The notes: a model not told the origin generated them from the letters alone. A DNA stretch of 8,745 bases from Holophagaceae bacterium (GCA_025355915.1 JANXYT010000045.1:1-8745), one strand, 5' to 3'; shown: positions 1 to 7,836, counted from the first letter of the stretch. A program made the numbers and translations.

Positions 1-737
1 TAGGCGCAGATGAGCTGCAGGTAGCGCGACGTCGCGATGAGGCGCAGGCCTTCCAGGGGCCCAGGACCGGGCTCCCGGTCGCCATGCGCCGTGTCCCCCA
101 GACGGAAGATGACCGCGAGGCGCTTCACGCACTGCACCGCCAGCTCCAGCGTGAGCATCGACAGCAGCAGGAGTGACAAAGGGTCCACCTTCAGTCGAAG
201 TCCCCCCAGGAGGATGCCTTTGGTGAGGGCGCCCGTGAGGGCCGCACCGGCGATGGCGCCCAGGGTGCCGCCGGTGGCGATGAAACCGAAGAGCCGCTTG
301 CCCTGGGCCCCCGACCACACGTCCGACATCAGGCCCCAGAACACCGACACCACGAAGAGGTTGAAGACGCTGAGCCAGATGTAGAACGCGAAGCCAAGAG
401 CCGCGCCGCCGTGGTTCGGCAGGAAGCGGAAGGCCAGGAAGAAGGCCAGCATGTTGAGGGCGAAGAAGCGGTAGGCCCAAGGGATGAACCGCCGCCGCGG
501 CAGCCGCGAGACCAAGGCGGCAAAGGCCGGGTTCGCCAGCGCCATGGCCAGCAGCGTGCCGGACATCAACCAGGGCAGCTTGTCTGCGCCCCGGGCAATG
601 CCCATGGCCTCCCGCACGGGGCGCAGCAGGTAGAAGCCGAAGAGCAGCAGGAAGAAATACAGCGCGGACCAGAGCAGCGCCGGCGCCTCGCCTTCATCAA
701 GCAGCACCAGGCGGCGAAGGAGGCGCGCGGGCGTCAT
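1..737 (-). CDS. ATP/ADP-translocase-like MFS transporter, N-terminal part (cut by window edge)
   Basis: Reading the minus strand from the ATG at 735-737 gives 245 codons with no stop before the window edge, so the C-terminal part is missing. The protein is strongly hydrophobic, with likely membrane helices near residues 21-39, 55-76, 88-105, 112-134, 150-173 and 187-211. The first helix ends in LLRPVREAMG and the fourth is followed by WSGAQGKRLFGFIATGG. From memory, both match bacterial transporters annotated as NTP/NDP exchange or ATP/ADP-translocase-like MFS proteins (COG3202-like), found in free-living species as well as in obligate intracellular ones. Substrate is unknown; nucleotide exchange should not be assumed. 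The start is set by an in-frame stop about 14 codons upstream (777-779) and by the family-like N terminus; no good ribosome site is visible. It diverges from the SDR gene across the repeat-bearing spacer. Confidence 0.8.
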   Translation of the reverse strand, partial: MTPARLLRRLVLLDEGEAPALLWSALYFFLLLFGFYLLRPVREAMGIARGADKLPWLMSGTLLAMALANPAFAALVSRLPRRRFIPWAYRFFALNMLAFFLAFRFLPNHGGAALGFAFYIWLSVFNLFVVSVFWGLMSDVWSGAQGKRLFGFIATGGTLGAIAGAALTGALTKGILLGGLRLKVDPLSLLLLSMLTLELAVQCVKRLAVIFRLGDTAHGDREPGPGPLEGLRLIATSRYLQLICA

Positions 738-794
738 GGGCGACCCGGCAGCAGGCAGCTGGATCCTTGGCGAAACTCAGGCAAGAAACCATTG

Positions 795-971
795 AACCGC
801 AGATGGCGCAGATGGCGCAGAAAAGGCCTTCGATCCACAGATTTCACAGATTCACACAGATTAAAAGGACAGGTCTCTGCCCGCTGTTGTCGGGGTCGCT
901 TGGCGAGGGGTTGGTGGGGCTCGGGCGCGTTGGATCGTGGTTCATCTGCGTTATCTGCGTCATCTGCGGTT
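795..971 (+). repeat. Inverted-repeat element with 27-base arms built from 9-base units
   Basis: The left arm (795-821) pairs with the right arm (945-971) over 27 consecutive positions: 24 Watson-Crick pairs and three differences (806/960, 814/952, 815/951). In a plus-strand transcript all three differences become G-U pairs, so the RNA stem is unbroken. In a minus-strand transcript they would be A-C mismatches. The left arm is two exact copies of CAGATGGCG plus CAGA; the right arm is three copies of NATCTGCGT/G. The roughly 123-base interior contains the CACAGATT repeats. From memory, similar ATCTGCG and CACAGATT strings occur in intergenic DNA of several unrelated bacterial phyla, so this is probably one copy of a dispersed family. 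No transposase is linked to it. Function is unknown. Confidence 0.7.
836..863 (+). repeat. Three near-tandem CACAGATT units
   Basis: CACAGATT occurs at 836, 845 and 855, spaced 9 and 10 bases, inside the larger inverted-repeat element. It shares the CAGAT core and 9-base period of the element's arms. The two may therefore be related by descent, although the G/C content of the third part of the unit differs. Too short and too irregular for a CRISPR array. Confidence 0.65.
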
Positions 972-1027
972 TCGACTTTTTTATCCAAAACCTTCAGCCT
1001 GAATCTCACGAGGTAGGAGGAAAGACC

Positions 1028-1072
1028 GTTGCAGCGCAACCTGGAAGGAGTATATATCGATTCACGATGTAT
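1028..1072 (+). promoter_or_regulatory. Two dyads over a possible sigma-70 promoter upstream of the SDR gene
   Basis: GTTGCAGCGCAAC (1028-1040) is a perfect 5-base dyad with a 3-base centre. ATATATCG (1052-1059) and CGATGTAT (1065-1072) form a second dyad around a 5-base loop, seven of eight positions complementary, the eighth a G-T. A weak promoter can be drawn with -35 TTGCAG (1029-1034), a 16-base spacer and -10 TATATA (1051-1056), so each dyad would overlap one promoter element. This is an A/T-rich patch in otherwise G/C-rich DNA and sits 28 bases before the SDR start. The promoter match itself is poor (3/6 and 4/6). Confidence 0.3.
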
Positions 1073-1089
1073 CAAGCCCTTCCCCGCCC

Positions 1090-1094
1090 GGAGG
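1090..1094 (+). promoter_or_regulatory. Ribosome binding site fixing the SDR start
   Basis: GGAGG lies 5 bases before the ATG at 1100. The frame is open back to 767, but this site, together with the twin-arginine signal that starts directly after it, selects 1100 over the upstream ATGs, whose reading would run through repeat DNA. Confidence 0.75.
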
Positions 1095-1099
1095 TTCCC

Positions 1100-2221
1100 A
1101 TGACCGTTTCCCGCCGCGAATTCATCCAGTGGTCCACGGCCGCCGCTACGCTGGCCGCTACGGGCCTCGACCTGTCGGCCTCGCCAGCCAAGACTGTCCC
1201 CAAGAAGATTCTCATCCTCGGCGGCACGGGGTTCCTCGGCCCCGCCACCATCGAGATCGCCCAGGCCCGCGGCCACCAGGTGACCATGTTCAACCGCGGC
1301 AAGACGCGCCCCGACCTGTTCCCGGGCGTGGAGAAACTGCACGGTGACCGGGATCCCAAGAAGGGCGAAGGCCTGAAGGCCCTCGAAGGCCGCAGCTGGG
1401 ACGCGGTCATCGACAACAGCGCCTACTACCCCCGGACCGTGACCGCCTCCGCCAGCCTGCTGGCGCCCCGCGTGAAGCAGTACCTGATCATCTCCAGCAT
1501 CAGCGCCTACAAGGAACCGAATCCCGAGAACGGCACCGAGGACGCCCCCCTGGCCACCCTGGCCGACCCCTCGGTGGAAGACCTGGGGGAGGGAAACTAC
1601 GGCGGCCTGAAAGCCCTCTGTGAGCAGGCCGCCCAGAAGGCCATGCCCGGCCGCACGGCAGTGATCCGCCCTGGCTATATCGTGGGCCCCGACGACCCCT
1701 CAGGCCGCTTCGCCTACTGGCCCATGCGCTTCGACCGGGGCGGCGAGCTCGCCGTGCCCGGCGCCCCCACGGACCCCGTGGAGATCATCGATGTGCGCGA
1801 CCTGGCCGCCTGGCTGGTGCACCTGGTCGAGCAGGGCACCACGGGTGTCTTCAACGCCTGCGGCCCGGAGAAGCGCCTGGCCTGGGGCAGCCTCGTGGCC
1901 GACTTCCAGAAGGCTGGCCACGCGAACGCCAAGCCCGTCTGGATTCCCGATGAGTTCGTGGCCAAGCAGGAGGGCCTGGAGTTCCCCATCTGGGCCCCGT
2001 ATGGGGGTGAGACCAAGGGCTTCCACACCTGGCGCAACGACCGGGCCGTGAAGGCCGGCCTGCGCTTCCGCCCCGCCGACCAGACCGTGAAGGACACCCT
2101 CGCCTGGTTCAAGACCCAGGAGAAGGTCGAGAAGGGCCGAACCAAGCTCGCCGGGCCCACGGCAGAGCAGGAAGCCAAGCTTATCGCCGCCTGGCGGGAG
2201 GCCGCCAAGCCCAAGGGCTGA
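1100..2221 (+). CDS. Tat-signal NAD-dependent epimerase/dehydratase-like protein (extended SDR)
   Basis: The product has 373 residues. It opens with a twin-arginine signal: SRREFIQ at 4-10, an Ala-rich hydrophobic stretch to about 23, and a possible cleavage site after SPA (28-30). The mature part begins with a Rossmann strand and the nucleotide loop GGTGFLG (41-47), followed by the SDR features: a Ser-rich SSISAY at 132-137, the catalytic pair Tyr167 and Lys171 (YGGLK), and RPGYIVGP at 190-197. This is the order of an extended SDR, the family of sugar epimerases, dehydratases and reductases acting with NAD(P). The substrate cannot be read from the sequence. Export through Tat would place a pre-folded, cofactor-loaded enzyme outside the cytoplasm, as known for glucose-fructose oxidoreductase. 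It ends 12 bases from the convergent CBS gene. Family assignment is firm; the reaction is not known. Confidence 0.88.
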   Translation: MTVSRREFIQWSTAAATLAATGLDLSASPAKTVPKKILILGGTGFLGPATIEIAQARGHQVTMFNRGKTRPDLFPGVEKLHGDRDPKKGEGLKALEGRSWDAVIDNSAYYPRTVTASASLLAPRVKQYLIISSISAYKEPNPENGTEDAPLATLADPSVEDLGEGNYGGLKALCEQAAQKAMPGRTAVIRPGYIVGPDDPSGRFAYWPMRFDRGGELAVPGAPTDPVEIIDVRDLAAWLVHLVEQGTTGVFNACGPEKRLAWGSLVADFQKAGHANAKPVWIPDEFVAKQEGLEFPIWAPYGGETKGFHTWRNDRAVKAGLRFRPADQTVKDTLAWFKTQEKVEKGRTKLAGPTAEQEAKLIAAWREAAKPKG

Positions 2222-2230
2222 GCAACGGCC
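2200..2230. terminator. Possible hairpin at the SDR/CBS convergent junction
   Basis: GGCCG (2200-2204) pairs with CGGCC (2226-2230), and AGCCC (2208-2212) can pair with GGGCT (2215-2219) inside it. The structure spans the SDR stop codon, where two convergent genes end 12 bases apart. There is no T-run on either side, and the inner loop is only two bases unless one pair opens, so a terminator role is only plausible. Confidence 0.22.
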
Positions 2231-2233
2231 CAT

Positions 2234-2662
2234 TCAACTCTGGATGTAGAACACCAGCTGCTCGATGGTGAACTGCTGCTCGGAGATGGTTTCCTTCACC
2301 AGGTCGCCGATGGAGAGGATGCCGAGCACCTCGTCGTTCGCCCCGATCACCGGCAGGTGGCGGACGTGCCTATCCGTCATGAGCGCCATGCACTCCTCGA
2401 CCGTCTGGGCCAGGGTCACACAGCTGATCCGCTCGCTCATGATCTCCCGCACCGGGGTGTCCTTCGAGGCCTTGCCCTTGAGGATGATCTTGCGGGCGTA
2501 GTCCCGTTCCGAAAAGATCCCCACCAGCTTGCCTCGCTCCAGGACCAGCAGGGCGCCGATATCGAATTGCGCCATCAGGGCCAGGGCCGTGAAGACCGTG
2601 TCGTCCGGCCCCACCGTCACCGTGGATTGCTTGGCTTCGATCAGTTGCTTCAGTGGCCGCAT
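2234..2662 (-). CDS. Stand-alone protein with two CBS domains
   Basis: The 142-residue product is essentially only a tandem CBS pair. CBS1 covers roughly residues 8-62, ending with GIFSERD (48-54), and CBS2 roughly 71-125, ending with GILSIGD (114-120). Both keep the G-h-h-S-x-x-D pattern, whose Asp (54 and 120) contacts ribose in adenosine-binding CBS pairs, so binding of AMP, ATP or a similar nucleotide is plausible. A short helical tail follows (SEQQFTIEQLVFYI). Such proteins act as energy-state sensors or partners of other proteins; no partner can be named here. The start is well supported by GGGGAGG (2668-2674 read on the minus strand), five bases before the ATG. It converges with the SDR gene and diverges from the carboxyltransferase. 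Confidence 0.9.
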   Translation of the reverse strand: MRPLKQLIEAKQSTVTVGPDDTVFTALALMAQFDIGALLVLERGKLVGIFSERDYARKIILKGKASKDTPVREIMSERISCVTLAQTVEECMALMTDRHVRHLPVIGANDEVLGILSIGDLVKETISEQQFTIEQLVFYIQS

Positions 2663-2715
2663 CAGTGCCTCCCCTGCCCCGTAGGCTCATGGTGTGAGTT
2701 GAATCCGTGCCCCTG

Positions 2716-2721
2716 ACTATA
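2716..2721 (-). promoter_or_regulatory. Candidate -10 element for the CBS-domain gene
   Basis: On the minus strand this reads TATAGT, five of six matches to the sigma-70 -10 consensus, and would give a leader of roughly 45-50 bases. No -35 hexamer is found at 16-18 bases; that position is instead occupied by the start of the hairpin at 2740-2769. Either the promoter depends on an activator or the match is chance. Confidence 0.33.
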
Positions 2722-2739
2722 CGTCTAAGGCCGGTCCAT

Positions 2740-2769
2740 GGGGACTGGGGATGCATGCCCTGGGTCCCC
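2740..2769. repeat. Intergenic inverted repeat between CBS and carboxyltransferase genes
   Basis: GGGGAC (2740-2745) and GTCCCC (2764-2769) are a perfect 6-base inverted repeat; the next pairs inward are a mix of G-T wobbles, a mismatch and two G-C pairs. The interior contains the palindrome GCATGC. The 8-mer GATGCATG at 2750-2757 recurs at 2819-2826 in the same spacer. It could be a protein site for either divergent gene or an RNA hairpin; no T-run follows, so a standard terminator is unlikely. Confidence 0.35.
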
Positions 2770-2886
2770 GCTCGAACCGTGATCCATGACGCAGGGTTCC
2801 CCTGGCATAGTTTTTCATGATGCATGGGTATTCTTTCATTTCGGACCCGCACCAGACCTGATTGACAAGCCAACCTGCCCCCTGCC

Positions 2887-2891
2887 GAGGA
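2887..2891 (+). promoter_or_regulatory. Ribosome binding site fixing the carboxyltransferase start
   Basis: GAGGA is followed after eight bases by the ATG at 2900. The frame is open 38 codons further up, to 2786, but the translated extra segment has no family resemblance, and the ATG at 2900 gives the usual family length. Confidence 0.65.
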
Positions 2892-2899
2892 CCCCCCCG

Positions 2900-4441
2900 A
2901 TGTCCCTGCCCAAGAAGATGAAGGAGCACGCGGTGAAGCATGCCGAGGCCACCGAGCCCCACCCCGAATCGGCCCGAAAGCAGGCCGCCCAGGGGAAGCT
3001 GCAGGCCCGGGAACGCATCACGGCCATCCTGGACGCGGCTTCCTTCCACGAGTACGACCTGTTCGTGGAGCACAAGTGCTCGGACTTCGGCATGGAGAAG
3101 AAGCAGCTGCCGGGGGATGGCGTCATCACCGGCACCGGCACCATCCTGGGCCACCCCGTGGCCATCTTCGCCCAGGACTTCACCGTGGCGGGCGGCTCCC
3201 TGGGCCTGGCCCATGCCCGGAAGATCACCAAGATCATGGACCACGCCATCAAGCTGGGCATTCCCCTCATCGGCATCAACGATTCCGGCGGGGCGCGCAT
3301 CCAGGAGGGGGTGAACTCCCTGGCGGGCTACGGCGAGATCTTCTACCGGAACACCCTGGCCTCGGGCGTCATCCCCCAGATCTCCATCATCCTGGGCCCC
3401 TGCGCGGGTGGCGCGGTCTATTCGCCAGCCCTCACGGATTTCGTCTTCGTTGTGGACAAGATTTCCAAGATGTTCATCACGGGGCCCGAGGTCATCAAGA
3501 CCGTGCTGGGCGAAGAAATCTCCATGGAGGACCTGGGCGGAGCCCGGGTCCAGGCCGAGCTCTCCGGCAACGCCCACTTCTATGCCCAGAGCGAGGCTGA
3601 GTGCTTCGAGCAGGTGAAGCGCCTGGTGACCTATATCCCCTGGAACAACCGGAAGAAGGCCGATGCGTTCAGCCCCATCCCTCCCCGGACGCAGCTCAGC
3701 CTTGAGCAGATCATCCCCGCCGAATCCAACAAGCCCTATGACGTGCGGGACGTGCTGCGGGCCGTGGCGGACGGCTCGGACTTCATGGAGGTCCAGGCCC
3801 TTTGGGCGGCCAACATTGTGGTGGGCTTTGCCCGCATGAATGGCCGCACCGTGGGCATGGTGGCCAACCAGCCCATGGTGCTGGCGGGCGTGCTGGATGT
3901 GGACAGTTCGGACAAGGCGGGCCGCTTCATCCGGTTCTGCGACGCCTTCAACATCCCCCTGGTGACCTTCGTGGACCTGCCGGGCTATCTGCCCGGCGTG
4001 GACCAGGAGCACGCGGGCGTCATCCGCCACGGGGCCAAGCTGCTCTACGCCTACAGCGAGGCCTCGGTCCCCAAGATCACCGTGATCCTCCGGAAGGCCT
4101 ATGGCGGCGGCTACATCGCCATGTGCTCCCGGCACCTCGGCGCCGACTTCGTGTTCGCCTGGCCCTGCGCCGAGATCGCCGTCATGGGGCCCGAAGGCGC
4201 GGCCAACATCATCTTCAAGGGCGAGATCGCCGCAGCGGCGGATCCCGAGGCGTTCCGGAAGGAGAAGGTCAAGGAGTACACCGAGAAGTTCGCCAGCCCC
4301 TACGTGGCAGCGGCCAACGGCCATGTGGACGCGGTCATCGCCCCCCACCAGACCCGGGATTTCCTGCTGCACGCCCTGGCAATCTCCGAGCACAAGACCG
4401 AGCAGCGGCCGGACCGGAAGCATGGCGTGCCGCCCTTCTGA
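2900..4441 (+). CDS. Acyl-CoA carboxyltransferase, PccB/MmdA family
   Basis: The product has 513 residues, the usual size for carboxyltransferase beta chains of propionyl-CoA/acyl-CoA carboxylase, the alpha chain of methylmalonyl-CoA decarboxylase and the 12S transcarboxylase subunit. It moves the carboxyl group between biotin on a carrier protein and an acyl-CoA, probably in the cytoplasm. The two crotonase-like halves are evident. The first oxyanion region is NDSGGARIQEG (127-137), followed by the motif GPCAGGAVYSPALTDF. The second is RKAYGGGYIAM (398-408), followed by AWPCAEIAVMGPEGAANI. Propionyl-CoA or methylmalonyl-CoA is the likeliest substrate by family, but related enzymes accept other acyl-CoAs. 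The next gene, 44 bases on, encodes the biotin carrier, so both probably share a transcript. No biotin carboxylase gene or membrane decarboxylase subunit is adjacent, so carboxylase, decarboxylase and transcarboxylase roles cannot be separated. Confidence 0.93.
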   Translation: MSLPKKMKEHAVKHAEATEPHPESARKQAAQGKLQARERITAILDAASFHEYDLFVEHKCSDFGMEKKQLPGDGVITGTGTILGHPVAIFAQDFTVAGGSLGLAHARKITKIMDHAIKLGIPLIGINDSGGARIQEGVNSLAGYGEIFYRNTLASGVIPQISIILGPCAGGAVYSPALTDFVFVVDKISKMFITGPEVIKTVLGEEISMEDLGGARVQAELSGNAHFYAQSEAECFEQVKRLVTYIPWNNRKKADAFSPIPPRTQLSLEQIIPAESNKPYDVRDVLRAVADGSDFMEVQALWAANIVVGFARMNGRTVGMVANQPMVLAGVLDVDSSDKAGRFIRFCDAFNIPLVTFVDLPGYLPGVDQEHAGVIRHGAKLLYAYSEASVPKITVILRKAYGGGYIAMCSRHLGADFVFAWPCAEIAVMGPEGAANIIFKGEIAAAADPEAFRKEKVKEYTEKFASPYVAAANGHVDAVIAPHQTRDFLLHALAISEHKTEQRPDRKHGVPPF

Positions 4442-4485
4442 GGTACCGCCCCCAATCCGCTGCTCAACCCGACGCGCGAGGCCCC

Positions 4486-4794
4486 ATGACCACCCGCCAC
4501 ACCATCACCCTGAATGACGCGGTCTACGAAACGACCTTCACCAAGAAATTCGCCCATCGCAAACCCTTCGTGCCGAAGGATCCCAGGCGGCTGACGGCCG
4601 TCATTCCGGGCCTCATCCTCGATCTGCTGGTGAAACCCGGGGACCGGGTCCGAGCTGGTCAAGGCCTGCTGATCCTGGAAGCCATGAAGATGCAGAACCA
4701 CATCTCCGCCCACGACGAGGGCACCATCAAGGCCATTCATGTGGCCCCCGGCGACACCGTGACCAAGGGGCAGCTGCTGGTGGAGTTCGAGTAG
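4486..4794 (+). CDS. Small biotin carboxyl carrier protein
   Basis: The 102-residue product ends in a complete biotinyl/lipoyl domain (about 36-102). The biotinylation motif is EAMKM (65-69) with Lys68 as the acceptor, and the second half of the hammerhead fold follows (GTIKAIHVAPGDTV). Where many carriers have an Ala/Pro-rich linker, this one has a basic segment starting YETTFTKKF (14-22). From memory this resembles small carriers seen beside carboxyltransferases in Bacteroidota. It should carry the carboxyl group to the preceding carboxyltransferase. GAGG at 4478-4481 lies four bases before the ATG. The frame is open far upstream, but that part is a shadow of the preceding gene. The loop before the domain reads VIPGLI where MPG is common; the biotin site itself is intact. 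Confidence 0.92.
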   Translation: MTTRHTITLNDAVYETTFTKKFAHRKPFVPKDPRRLTAVIPGLILDLLVKPGDRVRAGQGLLILEAMKMQNHISAHDEGTIKAIHVAPGDTVTKGQLLVEFE

Positions 4795-4800
4795 GATTCC

Positions 4801-4820
4801 CCGGCCAGGAAGGAGGCCGG
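4801..4820. terminator. Hairpin between convergent biotin-carrier and kinase genes
   Basis: CCGGCC (4801-4806) and GGCCGG (4815-4820) form a perfect 6-base G/C stem around an 8-base purine loop, exactly in the 31-base gap between two convergent stop codons. Its position suits a shared terminator serving both directions. It lacks a T-run on either strand, so it is not a classic intrinsic terminator. Confidence 0.42.
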
Positions 4821-4825
4821 TCCCC

Positions 4826-7008
<2,183 letters not shown>

Positions 7009-7012
<4 letters not shown>

Positions 7013-7836
7013 GGGCGGACTCCGAGGAAAGCATTCAATTCCTCCACCAGCCGACCCGGCTGATCCACCTGGATGAAGTGGCCCGCCTCTGCCATTTCCA
7101 CCAGGCGGCTGCCCGGGATCTCCCGATGCAACTTCTGCGCAATCTCGGCGCTGAGGTAGACGTCATCCAGGCCGCGGATGATCAGGAAGGGGACCTGAGT
7201 GTGGCGGAGCTCCTCACTAATGGACGTCAGATCCCGGTTATCCAACGACTCCGCGAAGTGCAGGAAGGCCTTGCGTCCCTCGCGAGTCTCCAGGGGTTTC
7301 GAGAAGGCCGCCATCAGTTCGGAGGTGACCCGGTCTTTGTGGAAAACGCCGCGCTTGACGATCAGTTTGAAGGCCCCCAGATCCAGGGTGGCCATGGCCA
7401 GCTGCCTGACGATGGGTGTCCGCATGGTGAGGATGGGCTGGACGGGCCAGAAATCGTAGGCCACGGTGTTGAGGACGGCCGCATGGGTGAGCCGATCTGG
7501 ATGCTTCACGGCGAAGCGCTGGGCGATGCCGCCCCCGATATCATGCCCGATGAAACCGAACGGTCCGAACCCCAGGGCCTGGGTGAAGGCCTCGAGCCGC
7601 TCCGCATGGCTGGTGACGCTGTAGCTCACATCCAGGGGTTTGTCCGAATCCCCACAGCCCAGCAGGTCCACCGCCACCACATCGTGGTTCAGGGCAAGCA
7701 ATGGCAGGAGCTGTTGCCAGATAAAGGAGTAGGTGGTGATGCCATGCACCAGCAGCAGGGGAGCCCCCCGGCCCTGCCGATGAAAGGCCAACTCGTGACC
7801 CTGGATCCGAAGGCGCTGAGGCGCTGAACCGTACAT
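7009..7836 (-). CDS. Alpha/beta hydrolase with Asp nucleophile
   Basis: Starting at the ATG 7834-7836 the product has 275 residues, normal for a single-domain alpha/beta hydrolase. It shows the oxyanion motif HGITTYSFIW (31-40), DLLGCGDSDKP (57-67), a nucleophile elbow GHDIGG (97-102) with Asp99, an acid candidate at Asp224/Asp225 (RGLDD) and the catalytic His253 in EAGHFIQVDQP. An Asp nucleophile is known from haloalkane dehalogenases, epoxide hydrolases and fluoroacetate dehalogenase. The Trp that usually follows the Asp in the first two is replaced by Ile, so dehalogenation in particular should not be assumed. The frame is open to 7989, but the extra 51 residues are not family-like, and a candidate promoter lies downstream of both earlier ATGs. 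A weak GGGGA precedes the chosen ATG. The stop overlaps the start of the hybrid kinase (ATGA), so the two form an operon. Confidence 0.88.

Larger units (their letters stand above)
738..1099. other. Gene-free spacer between divergent transporter and SDR genes
   Basis: I find no credible gene in this stretch of about 360 bases. Open frames that cross it translate the 9-base repeat units into low-complexity peptides (for example FICVICVICGF), typical of spurious translation. It holds, in order, the short 5' flank of the transporter, the inverted-repeat element at 795-971, an A/T-rich patch at 970-990 (a run of six T at 977-982), and two small dyads with a possible promoter at 1028-1072. The transporter's promoter was not recognised. 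Confidence 0.75.

Noticed and set aside
795..971. CRISPR array
   Set aside because: Units are about 9 bases with no unique spacers, arms are inverted rather than direct, and no cas gene is present.
795..971. Insertion sequence or MITE
   Set aside because: Terminal inverted arms are present, but I see no target-site duplication flanking them and no transposase. The internal 9-base periodicity is not typical, so I keep it as an unclassified repeat.
767..1099. N-terminal extension of the SDR gene
   Set aside because: It translates the repeat element into low-complexity peptide, while GGAGG at 1090-1094 and a Tat signal start mark the ATG at 1100.
2803..2817. Sigma-54-like TGGCAT element
   Set aside because: The GG of the -24 part is present, but the required GC at -12 reads CA at the correct spacing, so the key dinucleotide is missing.
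2862..2867. Perfect TTGACA before the carboxyltransferase
   Set aside because: No A/T-rich -10 lies 16-18 bases on (the position reads CCGAGG), and transcription would begin inside or after the ribosome site.
2717..4423. 568-codon open frame on the minus strand, opposite the carboxyltransferase
   Set aside because: The plus-strand gene is an unmistakable family member; the antisense product is a low-complexity Gly/His/Val/Asp-rich sequence and would also run through the intergenic hairpin.
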